A stretch of 6,607 nucleotides of DNA from Candidatus Acidiferrales bacterium. Lineage in GTDB: Bacteria > Acidobacteriota > Terriglobia > Acidoferrales > UBA7541. The translations under genes and the position numbers were made by a program. The DNA lies in the NCBI GenBank assembly GCA_030043155.1, contig JASHYE010000200.1, positions 1-6,607 of the forward strand, written 5' to 3'. Under the pieces are notes generated by a model. That model was not told where the DNA came from, did not search any database, and saw only the letters and a program-made list of their open reading frames with translations. Of this stretch, positions 1-6,523 are shown piece after piece (the stretch's first letter is position 1; every line of letters starts with the position of its first letter).

Positions 1-1083
1 GTTTCGGGCCGCGAAATCGTAGAAGTGCCCCGGGTGAACGTGCACGCGATTTGTTTGCAGAAGCCGAAGCGCAAACTCCTCGTCATCGACGCTCGCGGGC
101 AGTCGAATCACCGAATACCATCCGCCTTCCATCACCAGGCGTGAGCATGCGTCCTGCAGCGCGATTTGCCGGTCCAGTTCCGCAAGATTGGCTTTCACGC
201 GACTCAAAAGCTGCCGGTGAAACTCGTGCCGCTGCTCCAGCAGAACTGGCAGCGCCAGCTGGACAGGAGCATTCATCGAAAGATACGTGTCGGCCATCAC
301 TTCGAGGCGCGAAATGGCCTCGCTTTTCAGCGTTGCTGGCCCACTGATGACGAGCCAGGCGGCTTTCATTTGAGGCAGGCCGCAGATTTTCGATACGCCA
401 CTGGTCGTGAAGGTCAGCGCACCTTCATTTCCCACAAGGCTCAGAGGCGCGGAACTTCCCTTGGAGAAATCCAGGAAAACCTCATCCGCGATGAGCGCGA
501 TCCCTCGTGCGGCGCAGATTTCATTCAATTGCTGCAACTCCGGTTTCTTTATGTAATGCCCTGTAGGATTATTGGGGTTCACGACCACAATAGCGCGCGA
601 GCGTGCTGTGATGGCATTCCGCAAAGCGTGAAAATCGATTTGCCATCCGTGATCGTAGAGCAGGGAGTAGCGCACCAGCTTCACGTCGTGAAGGTCCGCC
701 AGAAAGTCGAAGAGAGGATAGCCGGGCGCAGGAATCAGCACCTCGTCGCCGGGGTTGCAAAGCAGTTGAAATGCGAACGAGTACGCTTCACTGGTGCTTG
801 TCGTAAGAAAAATGTCATCGAGCGGAACCTGCGCATGGCGTTCGGCGTAGTATCCCGCAACGGCGGTGCGGGCGGCGTGCATCCCTCGCGGATCGGGCTG
901 GTATCGGAGAGCCGCTGGATTTGCGAGCGCATGCAAAATAGTTTGCTGGTTGTATGTGAATCCGCACTCTGTGGGATTGGAGACGGTTAGGTCGAGCAAG
1001 GGCTTCCCGCTTGCACGGTGAGCGGCGAGAGCTTGGCTCAGCCGGTTCGTGCTGAGATTCCAATTTGTGCGATTCGCAAACAC
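1..1083 (-). CDS. PLP-dependent class I/II aminotransferase, C-terminus cut by window edge
   Basis: An open frame of 361 codons starts at GTG 1083 and is still open at position 1. It encodes a fold-type I aminotransferase, which moves an amino group between an amino acid and a 2-oxo acid using PLP in the cytoplasm. Visible motifs are an N-terminal FANRTNWNLS start, DLTVSNPTECGF, a cofactor-site TSTSEAYSF, NPNNPTG (169-175), DEVF (200-203) and SGVSKICGLPQMK with the Schiff-base lysine K232. WYSVIRLP follows, with R327 as the likely substrate carboxylate-binding arginine. The usual family length is about 390 residues, so roughly 30 are missing. The GTG start fits family N-termini that begin just before the TNW motif; the only other upstream in-frame sequence is short and ends at a stop at 1126-1128. 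No strong Shine-Dalgarno is visible. The amino-acid substrate cannot be read from sequence. The gene is divergent from the phosphatase gene. Family call is confident, substrate unknown. Confidence 0.93.
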   Translation of the reverse strand, partial: MFANRTNWNLSTNRLSQALAAHRASGKPLLDLTVSNPTECGFTYNQQTILHALANPAALRYQPDPRGMHAARTAVAGYYAERHAQVPLDDIFLTTSTSEAYSFAFQLLCNPGDEVLIPAPGYPLFDFLADLHDVKLVRYSLLYDHGWQIDFHALRNAITARSRAIVVVNPNNPTGHYIKKPELQQLNEICAARGIALIADEVFLDFSKGSSAPLSLVGNEGALTFTTSGVSKICGLPQMKAAWLVISGPATLKSEAISRLEVMADTYLSMNAPVQLALPVLLEQRHEFHRQLLSRVKANLAELDRQIALQDACSRLVMEGGWYSVIRLPASVDDEEFALRLLQTNRVHVHPGHFYDFAARN

Positions 1084-1140
1084 GCAGTCAACCGACTTTC
1101 TTCGCGATTCCGAAGACCTCGAAGGTTAGCACGAATCTGT

Positions 1141-1157
1141 GGGCGCGCAGGGCGCCC
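1141..1157. repeat. Short GC-rich inverted repeat in divergent spacer
   Basis: GGGCGC (1141-1146) pairs with GCGCCC (1152-1157) around a 5-base loop. No T-run follows on either strand, so it does not look like an intrinsic terminator. It lies about 60 bases upstream of the aminotransferase GTG and could be an operator or simply chance in GC-rich DNA. Confidence 0.25.
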
Positions 1158-1183
1158 GCGCAATTCCCCATGTGCCAATCCGG

Positions 1184-1212
1184 TTGCTATGGAAGCCAAG
1201 TTCTCCTACCAT
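1184..1212 (+). promoter_or_regulatory. Weak sigma-70-like promoter candidate for the phosphatase gene
   Basis: TTGCTA (1184-1189, four of six consensus bases) is followed after 17 bp by TACCAT (1207-1212, four of six). This would start transcription near 1219, giving a leader of about 50 bases before the ATG at 1272. The match is modest and other arrangements are possible. Confidence 0.25.
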
Positions 1213-1271
1213 TGGCCTGCCTTCTCGCGTTATGCATGGCTCGCGCTTGCACGACGCATTCGAAAAGTTAA

Positions 1272-2921
1272 ATGCCGCGACCTCCTCGATTATTGGTGAT
1301 CGACCCCGCAGGGACACGACGCGAAGTCTCTGTCACGTCCTTTCCGTTTCGTGTCGGCCGGCAAACGGGGAACGAGCTTGTGTTGCGCGACAGCCGCATC
1401 AGCCGGCTGCAAGCACAAATAACAGCGGCGAACGGCTCATGTTTTCTGGAAGACCTCGGCAGCCGCCACGGCACTTTCGTAAACGGTCAGCGCATTTCCG
1501 GCCTGCACCCACTCTCTGGAAAAGACACTATTGATTTTGGCATGCCCGATACATTCAAGCTGGTTTACCTGGGCGATGAGCCGACCCTCGAAGAGCTGAT
1601 CGAGCAGGTGGAAAAGCCCGCTCCCGCCACTCCCGGCGCGCAGGGACTCTATCATCTCGGTGTGCTGCTGGAAGTAGCGCGGACGCTGGGTTCGGGATTG
1701 TCGCTGGAAGATGTGCTTTCCGCGGTAGTCGACGCGGCAATTCGCATCACGCGCACCGAGCGCGGCGTTCTGTTGCTGGCAAATGAAGCGGGCGAACTCA
1801 CACCCAAGGTTGCTCGCGACGCGAAAGGCGACTTGATCGCCGCCGATCAGTTGAAAATCTCTTCTGGGGTGCTAAAACGGGTGGCTTCCTCGCGGCGCGA
1901 GCTGATTGTTAGCGACACCGGTGACGAGGCTACCGTCGGACAGCAGGCGAGCGTCGCGTCGCTCTCCCTGCTGACGATCGTTGCCATCCCCATTGAAAAG
2001 CTTCCCGTGATCGCTTCCGTGGACGTCACTATCACGTCAGAGGAGGCCGAACTGCTTGGCGTGCTGTATCTCGACAGTCGTTCGCCATCGGCGGCCTTCA
2101 CCGATATCGACCGCGAAGTGGTTCGCACGCTCGCGCGCGAAGCCGCTAACGTGATCGAGAATGCGCGCCTTTTTTCCGCGTCGCGCGCCAAAGCACGGCT
2201 CGATCACGAAATTGAAATTGCCAGCCAGATTCAGCGCGAATTACTGCCCAAGGCGTTTCCGCAAATGCCGCACATAGCGGTCACGGCCTCAACGCTGGCA
2301 TGCCACTCGGTGGGAGGGGACTGTTTTGATGTTGTCGCTCTCACTGGCGGCCGCTTTGGATTTTTCGTGGGCGACGTGGCCGGGAAGGGAATTGCGGCTT
2401 CTCTGCTCGCAACGCTGCTGCAAGGCGTTTTTTACACGACGGCGGCTTTGGATATTCCTCTGGTCGAAGTCACCACGCGCGTCAATCAGTTCCTGTGCGA
2501 ACGCTCGAGCGACGATCGCTATGCCACTTTGTTCTATGGCGTCCTGGACCCACGCGGCGCTCTCGAATACATCAACGCCGGGCATGTGCCGCCGCTGATC
2601 CGCCGCACATCGGGCGAGCTTGTGGAATTGTCTTCGTCGAATTTTCCCGTGGGCATGTTTCGAGAGGCGGAATTTGCTTCCCAGCGCGTTTCACTCGCGG
2701 CAGGCGATTACCTGGTGATTTACAGCGATGGCGTTTCCGAAGCACGAAATTTACGCGACGAAATGTTCGAGCAGGAGCGGCTGAGCTTGTTAATGCGCGA
2801 TTTTTCCGGCGCTGGTGTGGAGCAGCTTGCGGAAGCGATTGGTTCGGGAGTGAGGAATTTCACGGGCGGTGCTCCGCAGGCGGACGACATCACCATGGTC
2901 GTGATTCAATATAAGGGCTGA
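1272..2921 (+). CDS. FHA-GAF-SpoIIE/RsbU-type PP2C serine/threonine phosphatase
   Basis: This 549-residue soluble protein combines two sensory domains with a phosphatase. Residues about 1-95 form an FHA domain with G29-R30, S44-R45 and N71-G72 in the phosphothreonine-binding positions. The usual histidine of the SRxH motif is Q47. Residues about 126-298 look like a GAF ligand-sensing domain. A helical linker containing IEIASQIQRELLP (314-326) leads into the PP2C domain. Its signature motifs are VGGDCFD (347-353), VGDVAGKG (366-373), INAGHVPP (434-441), YSDGVSEA (484-491) and ADDIT (537-541), so D350, D368, D486 and D539 can hold the Mn/Mg ions. Relatives dephosphorylate anti-sigma-factor antagonists or response partners, but no partner gene is in this window. 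The ATG is preceded by a weak GAAAAG. The stop lies 6 bp from the convergent permease gene. Domain calls are strong; the pathway is unknown. Confidence 0.95.
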   Translation: MPRPPRLLVIDPAGTRREVSVTSFPFRVGRQTGNELVLRDSRISRLQAQITAANGSCFLEDLGSRHGTFVNGQRISGLHPLSGKDTIDFGMPDTFKLVYLGDEPTLEELIEQVEKPAPATPGAQGLYHLGVLLEVARTLGSGLSLEDVLSAVVDAAIRITRTERGVLLLANEAGELTPKVARDAKGDLIAADQLKISSGVLKRVASSRRELIVSDTGDEATVGQQASVASLSLLTIVAIPIEKLPVIASVDVTITSEEAELLGVLYLDSRSPSAAFTDIDREVVRTLAREAANVIENARLFSASRAKARLDHEIEIASQIQRELLPKAFPQMPHIAVTASTLACHSVGGDCFDVVALTGGRFGFFVGDVAGKGIAASLLATLLQGVFYTTAALDIPLVEVTTRVNQFLCERSSDDRYATLFYGVLDPRGALEYINAGHVPPLIRRTSGELVELSSSNFPVGMFREAEFASQRVSLAAGDYLVIYSDGVSEARNLRDEMFEQERLSLLMRDFSGAGVEQLAEAIGSGVRNFTGGAPQADDITMVVIQYKG

Positions 2922-2927
2922 GGCGGC

Positions 2928-3788
2928 TTACGAGCCGGTCGAAGAGTAATTCCGCGTTCCCATATTCCACATGAAAATCGCGAGCGCCAAAAATCCCACT
3001 GCGACCACGGGCACAAACGGCAGATATTCCGGCGTAATCGAGTGTCCCAGCAAGCGCACGCTGGGATAGAACGAAGCCAGCCCGAACGGAATAATCCAGC
3101 AAAGGAAAAATTGCACCGCTCCGGAATAAATGGTGAGCGGATAGCGGCCAAAATTGATCATGTTCCACACCGGTGGATGCACGCCAACGCGGTCTTCGAA
3201 CCAAAACGAAATCGTAGTGAGCAGCAAGAATATGGAAATGTAAATGATTCCCGCGCAGGAGCCCCAGAAAATCAGAAGCAAGAGTTTCGCGGCTGTCCAA
3301 TGGACGTGGAGCTTATACGATGCCCATCCAATACAGAAAAGCCCGGTGACAATCTCCTGCATGGATTCAAGGCGAAACTGCTCGAAGAGCACTTGAAACA
3401 GCGTTGAAACGGGCCGCAGCATCACACGGTCGAATTTTCCTTCGATGATGTAAGTGTTCCCGAAATCGTACATGTTCAGGCTGACGATGTTGAAGATTCC
3501 GGCGGGAAGGAGGGAAAATCCGTAGAGGAAAATTTCTTCAGGCTGCGTCCAGCCGGCCAAGCTCGGCACTTTGTTGAAAAGAACCAGCACGAAGCACAAA
3601 CCAAAGATCGTTGCTGCAAAGCTGGTCAGTGTCGAGACAAAAAAGTCTCCGCGGTATTCCATGCGCATCTTCGCATATTGCGCAAAGTATTCGCCGAACA
3701 GCATGCAGTGACGCGAAAATTCATGCAGCACTCTGTGCGCTGCACCCCTCGCCCGCGTCGCCCGCAATGAACCTTCCGCGCCCGCCAC
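2928..3788 (-). CDS. ABC-2 type transporter permease, second subunit
   Basis: This is an integral membrane subunit of an ABC-2 family exporter, about 286 residues with six hydrophobic segments (roughly 49-74, 83-105, 143-160, 165-196, 216-240 and 256-276 from the chosen start). The N-terminal part contains YFAQYAKMRMEYRGDF, typical of the family, and a cytoplasmic-loop motif IIEGKFDRVMLRPVS (about 114-128) that matches IEGTITKDLLKPVS in its partner. I chose GTG 3788 because GGAGGA (3794-3799) lies 5 bases upstream and the partner's stop is only 2 bases away, which suggests translational coupling. The frame stays open to an ATG at 3968, but that would overlap the partner by 178 bp. Later starts at TTG 3767, GTG 3731 or ATG 3704 are also possible, and the segment before ATG 3704 is rich in Arg/Ala and unlike conserved sequence. 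The transported substrate is unknown. It probably forms a heterodimer with the upstream permease. Confidence 0.88.
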   Translation of the reverse strand: MAGAEGSLRATRARGAAHRVLHEFSRHCMLFGEYFAQYAKMRMEYRGDFFVSTLTSFAATIFGLCFVLVLFNKVPSLAGWTQPEEIFLYGFSLLPAGIFNIVSLNMYDFGNTYIIEGKFDRVMLRPVSTLFQVLFEQFRLESMQEIVTGLFCIGWASYKLHVHWTAAKLLLLIFWGSCAGIIYISIFLLLTTISFWFEDRVGVHPPVWNMINFGRYPLTIYSGAVQFFLCWIIPFGLASFYPSVRLLGHSITPEYLPFVPVVAVGFLALAIFMWNMGTRNYSSTGS

Positions 3789-3790
3789 TG

Positions 3791-4609
3791 CTATCCTCCG
3801 TGGATGGTAATTTTCTTCGTTGCGTGCCCCCACCACCAATGGGCTGCGAAAAGCAGAATCACGACCCAAACCCACTGCACGCAAAGCAGCTCGACTGCCT
3901 TCTGCGTCGAAAATTTTCCCAAGTAAATCGAAAGTGGCGTGTACGCGATGTGCTCGAAGGGCAGCCAAGCCAGCAACGCTGCAATTGTCTTAGGGAAATA
4001 TGTCATGGGGATCAGCAACCCGGACAGCAATTCGATCAGCCAGTACTTCGCGCGAATCATCGCCAAAATGGATTTTAGGGGAATAGCGCACGTGCCGATC
4101 ATGAAATTAATCGCGCCCATAAGGAAAAACGATCCAAGCACGCCTATGAGAAAGAGCGCTAAGTCGAGGCCCGATGCGGGGCCCTGAACTGGAAAAACGA
4201 GGCTGACCACGATTGCGGTGGGCACGGTCAGCAATCCCAGACGAAACGCCGACTCGCCCATCGCGCGAAAAATCCACATCCATTGCACAGAGACTGGTTT
4301 GAGCAGGTCTTTGGTGATGGTACCTTCGATCACTTCATAAGCCATTTCCTGATCGATGGTGTTCCAGTAGAACGAGCGGATAATCCAGCCTACGCTCACA
4401 TACGTGATCATTTGCTGCAGGTTGAATCCGGCGATCGACCCTGTCGTATGTTGAAAAACCGCGCTCCAAATGAAGTAATAAATCGTGACGTTCAGGAAGT
4501 ACGTGATGATGCCGGTGAAATAGCGCAGCCGGAACGCCAGAATGTTGACGAATCCGATGCGCGTGAATTCCGCGTAGGGAATGAGCGCCGATTGTATCCG
4601 CGATGCCAA
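3791..4609 (-). CDS. ABC-2 type transporter permease, first subunit (TTG start)
   Basis: This 272-residue integral membrane protein has about six hydrophobic segments (roughly 30-52, 65-82, 122-140, 148-175, 190-216 and 240-260). It fits the ABC-2 permease families that occur as adjacent pairs (COG4587/COG3694-like, from memory of the families). A loop motif IEGTITKDLLKPVS (about 94-107) corresponds to the one in the partner permease. TTG 4609 is the only plausible start: the frame upstream reaches a stop at 4646-4648 with no ATG or GTG, and AGGAG lies 10 bases upstream (4620-4624). It is first in a two-gene operon, and its last codons encode the ribosome binding site of the next gene. The ATP-binding subunit normally found first in such operons is absent: the neighbour upstream is a divergent gene. 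The substrate is unknown. Confidence 0.9.
   Translation of the reverse strand: MASRIQSALIPYAEFTRIGFVNILAFRLRYFTGIITYFLNVTIYYFIWSAVFQHTTGSIAGFNLQQMITYVSVGWIIRSFYWNTIDQEMAYEVIEGTITKDLLKPVSVQWMWIFRAMGESAFRLGLLTVPTAIVVSLVFPVQGPASGLDLALFLIGVLGSFFLMGAINFMIGTCAIPLKSILAMIRAKYWLIELLSGLLIPMTYFPKTIAALLAWLPFEHIAYTPLSIYLGKFSTQKAVELLCVQWVWVVILLFAAHWWWGHATKKITIHGG
3794..3799 (-). promoter_or_regulatory. Ribosome binding site inside permease 1, deciding the permease 2 start
   Basis: The minus strand reads GGAGGA within the last two glycine codons of permease 1. The TAG stop and two bases follow, and then GTG 3788. The 5-base gap makes this the best-supported start for permease 2 and implies coupled translation of the pair. 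Confidence 0.6.
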
Positions 4610-4619
4610 ACTATTTCCG

Positions 4620-4624
4620 CTCCT
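4620..4624 (-). promoter_or_regulatory. Ribosome binding site supporting the TTG start of permease 1
   Basis: The minus strand reads AGGAG, 10 bases before TTG 4609. The spacing is slightly long, but no ATG or GTG exists between the upstream in-frame stop and this TTG. Confidence 0.5.
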
Positions 4625-4644
4625 GGCGAACGATTCGCTAACTC

Positions 4645-4652
4645 TTTATAAT
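4645..4652. promoter_or_regulatory. Symmetric -10 element, possible bidirectional promoter
   Basis: TTATAA (4646-4651) is a perfect palindrome in the middle of the 50-bp divergent spacer. On the plus strand it yields a consensus TATAAT (4647-4652), ending 7 bases before ATG 4660. On the minus strand it yields TATAAA (4650-4645), which would start transcription near 4638, upstream of the AGGAG and TTG of permease 1. A plus-strand -35 is weak (TGGCGA, 4624-4629, 17-bp spacing, three of six). No good minus-strand -35 is visible. Confidence 0.5.
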
Positions 4653-4659
4653 TGCCTCA

Positions 4660-5061
4660 ATGTTCTGGAAGCGCTTTAGCTCCGATGTCACGGCCATCGA
4701 AGGTCCGCTGCGCGTCCCTCCGCCTATCGGCCATCCCCAATTTGAAGACGCCTGGAAGGAATTCGACCGCCTGAATAATTTTGTTCACAACCGTGGCTCC
4801 ATCAAATGGATGCGTTCTAGTTTCGACGCTCTTCTTGCTATCGGGGCCGCCACGGGACTCAAACTCTGGCATCAACACGGGCCTATTGTGATCCTGCTTG
4901 CCGCCGTTTACTTCGGCGGAGTGCTCGCCTACACGCAAATCATGAAGGCGCGTTTCATTCACTGGCAGTGCCCGCGCTGCCACTCCGAATGGCCCGGCAC
5001 AAAAAAGGAAAAAGATTCACGCTGCCGCACGTGCGGCCTGCGCTTGCACGAAATGGCTTGA
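4660..5061 (+). CDS. Small membrane protein with C-terminal zinc ribbon, function unknown
   Basis: I do not recognise this 133-residue protein as a named family. The N-terminal half (1-52) is soluble, with an amphipathic AWKEFDRLNNFVHNRG stretch. Residues about 55-70 and 75-95 are hydrophobic and probably form a two-helix membrane hairpin. The C-terminus carries four cysteines as CPRC (104-107) and CRTC (122-125), 14 residues apart, the pattern of a zinc ribbon. If the hairpin spans the membrane, both the N-terminus and the ribbon face the same side, most likely the cytoplasm. The ATG has no Shine-Dalgarno and sits 7 bases after a TATAAT, suggesting a leaderless message. It diverges from the permease operon and ends 1 bp from the convergent decarboxylase. 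Coding status is supported by the paired cysteine motifs and tight packing between neighbours. Confidence 0.8.
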   Translation: MFWKRFSSDVTAIEGPLRVPPPIGHPQFEDAWKEFDRLNNFVHNRGSIKWMRSSFDALLAIGAATGLKLWHQHGPIVILLAAVYFGGVLAYTQIMKARFIHWQCPRCHSEWPGTKKEKDSRCRTCGLRLHEMA

Positions 5062-5062
5062 G

Positions 5063-6523
5063 TCACGCGCTCGCTGCCGCCTCTTGAATGCACTCCCACG
5101 CTCGCTCCACATGACGCAATTCTGTGTTCGTTTGGCCGATGCTCATTCGCAGAGTGAACTTGTCGTTGAGTTTGGTATGCGTAAGATAAAGATCGCCGCT
5201 TTGGTTCAGCCGCTCCATAATTTTCTGATTCTTTGCGTCTCCGCCGCAGTGCCGGAAGCAAACCAGATTTAACGGCGCCAGCGCAGCCAACTCAAAATTC
5301 TGGTCGGCACGCACCCAAGAAGCGAATTTCTGTGCGAGCTCCACATGCCGCCGGATGTGATGCTGTAAGCCCTCGATTCCATAATGGCGGATCACGAACC
5401 ACAGTTTCAGCGAACGGAAGCGCCGTCCGAGTTGAATTTGCCAGTCGCGATAATCGATCACCGCGCCCGATTCCGTGGCCGCGTTGCGCAAATACTCCGG
5501 CAGCACGCTCATCGTGCGGATCAGCTGATTGCGGTCTGCGACGAACAGGCATCCACAATCGAAATTTGTGAACATCCATTTATGCGGATTGAAACAGTAG
5601 CTGTCCGCCATTTCCATTCCATCGTGAATCCAGCGAAATTCGGGACAAAGAGCAGCAGTGCCGCACATCGCCGCGTCCACGTGCAGCCAGATCTTATTTT
5701 CTTCGCAGATTTTCCCGATGGCGCGCACGGGATCCATTGCGTTCGACGAAGTCGTGCCTACGGTCGCGCACACAAAAAAGGGAATGCGGCCGGCCGCGCG
5801 GTCGCGCTGAATTTCCGCCGCCAGCGCTTCCGGTTTCATTGCGAACTCTTCGTTGACTTCAATCAGGCGCAAATTCTTGCGCCCGATGCCGGCGATTCCG
5901 ACCGCCTTCTCGATCGACGAATGCGCCTGCGCAGACGTGTACGCCACTAGAGTTCCGTCGCAGCCGCGTTCATTGGATGCGTATTGCGTCGCGCGCTCCC
6001 GCGCTGTGAGCAGCGCGCAAAGCGTGGAATTTGACGCCGTGTCCTGAATCACGCCGCCACCCGTGCTTGTTGAGAGAAATGTCCGTGGCAAATCGAGCAT
6101 CTCGACCAGCCAATCCAGCACGAGCGTTTCCAGTTCCGTGCACGCCGGACTCGTTGCCCAAAGCATTCCCTGGACTCCTAATCCCGCCGAGAGCATGTCG
6201 CCCAAAATTGACGGAAACGAGCTGTTCGATGGAAAAAAGGCAAAAAAATTGGGTGATTGCCAGTGCGTGATTCCCGGAAGAATCAGCTTCTCAACATCCC
6301 CCAACATGGCCTCGAATTTTTCGCCGTGCTGGGGTGCGTGTTTGGGCAATGAGGCGCGTATTTCTCCGGGTTTGACGCGCGACATCACCGGAAATGATTC
6401 GATTTTCTCGTAGTAGTCCGCGATCCAGTCCACCATTTCCTTGCCGTGCCGGCGGAATTCCTCCGCGCTCATGTGAAATCCCGTGTTTTTTGCTTTCTGC
6501 TCCATCTTGCTCTTTCGTGCCAT
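5063..6523 (-). CDS. Group II PLP-dependent decarboxylase, aromatic-L-amino-acid decarboxylase family
   Basis: This 486-residue, full-length enzyme is predicted to remove the carboxyl group of an amino acid to give an amine in the cytoplasm. Family landmarks in order are EEFRRHGKEMVDWIADYYE (21-39), HWQSPNFFAFFP (88-98), SPACTELE (125-132), GGGVIQDTAS (155-164) and AQAHSSIEKA with H201 stacking on PLP. HVDAAMCGTAALCPEFR (281-297) carries D283, and NPHKW carries the PLP lysine K315. Y344 in LPEYLRN matches the catalytic-loop tyrosine of human AADC (K-to-Y distance of 29 in both), favouring decarboxylase over aldehyde synthase activity. WQIQLGRRFRSLKLW (361-375) has glycine at the position where plant tyrosine decarboxylases have serine. 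The substrate is probably aromatic, but aspartate or glutamate is not excluded. The start ATG 6523 directly follows the upstream gene's stop; ATG 6505 and 6472 are alternatives. Confidence 0.95.
   Translation of the reverse strand: MARKSKMEQKAKNTGFHMSAEEFRRHGKEMVDWIADYYEKIESFPVMSRVKPGEIRASLPKHAPQHGEKFEAMLGDVEKLILPGITHWQSPNFFAFFPSNSSFPSILGDMLSAGLGVQGMLWATSPACTELETLVLDWLVEMLDLPRTFLSTSTGGGVIQDTASNSTLCALLTARERATQYASNERGCDGTLVAYTSAQAHSSIEKAVGIAGIGRKNLRLIEVNEEFAMKPEALAAEIQRDRAAGRIPFFVCATVGTTSSNAMDPVRAIGKICEENKIWLHVDAAMCGTAALCPEFRWIHDGMEMADSYCFNPHKWMFTNFDCGCLFVADRNQLIRTMSVLPEYLRNAATESGAVIDYRDWQIQLGRRFRSLKLWFVIRHYGIEGLQHHIRRHVELAQKFASWVRADQNFELAALAPLNLVCFRHCGGDAKNQKIMERLNQSGDLYLTHTKLNDKFTLRMSIGQTNTELRHVERAWECIQEAAASA

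Larger units (their letters stand above)
1084..1271. other. Divergent intergenic spacer, 188 bp
   Basis: This non-coding stretch separates the aminotransferase (leftward) from the phosphatase gene (rightward), so it should contain both promoters. Short open frames cross it in several frames, but none has a recognisable product. It contains a GC-rich hairpin (1141-1157) and a weak plus-strand promoter candidate (1184-1212). I found no convincing leftward promoter and no clear operator repeat. Confidence 0.6.

Noticed and set aside
166..990. Long plus-strand open frame of 274 codons
   Set aside because: It lies antisense to the aminotransferase, which has clear PLP-enzyme motifs on the minus strand. 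The plus-strand translation shows no recognisable domain and is explained by codon bias.
1141..1157. GC-rich hairpin considered as an intrinsic terminator
   Set aside because: There is no T-run on either strand, and it lies between two divergent starts where a terminator is not expected.
1018..1299. Small plus-strand open frames across the divergent spacer
   Set aside because: They run antisense into the aminotransferase N-terminus and overlap the phosphatase start. They have basic, motif-free translations and no ribosome binding site.
1139..1534. Plus-strand open frame of 131 codons overlapping the start of the phosphatase gene
   Set aside because: It overlaps the FHA domain in another frame, and its translation is low-complexity Arg/Pro-rich with no recognisable motif.
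3611..4078. Plus-strand open frame of 155 codons spanning the permease junction
   Set aside because: It is antisense to both permeases, which have convincing membrane segments and shared motifs. No family signal is visible in it.
5384..5950. Plus-strand open frame of 188 codons
   Set aside because: It is antisense to the central part of the decarboxylase, including the K315 region. Its translation is rich in Arg and His and has no domain, as expected of a shadow frame.
6485..6500. T-rich stretch near the decarboxylase start considered as a terminator or promoter element
   Set aside because: It lies within the decarboxylase N-terminal coding sequence, where it encodes Lys-rich residues, and no hairpin precedes it.
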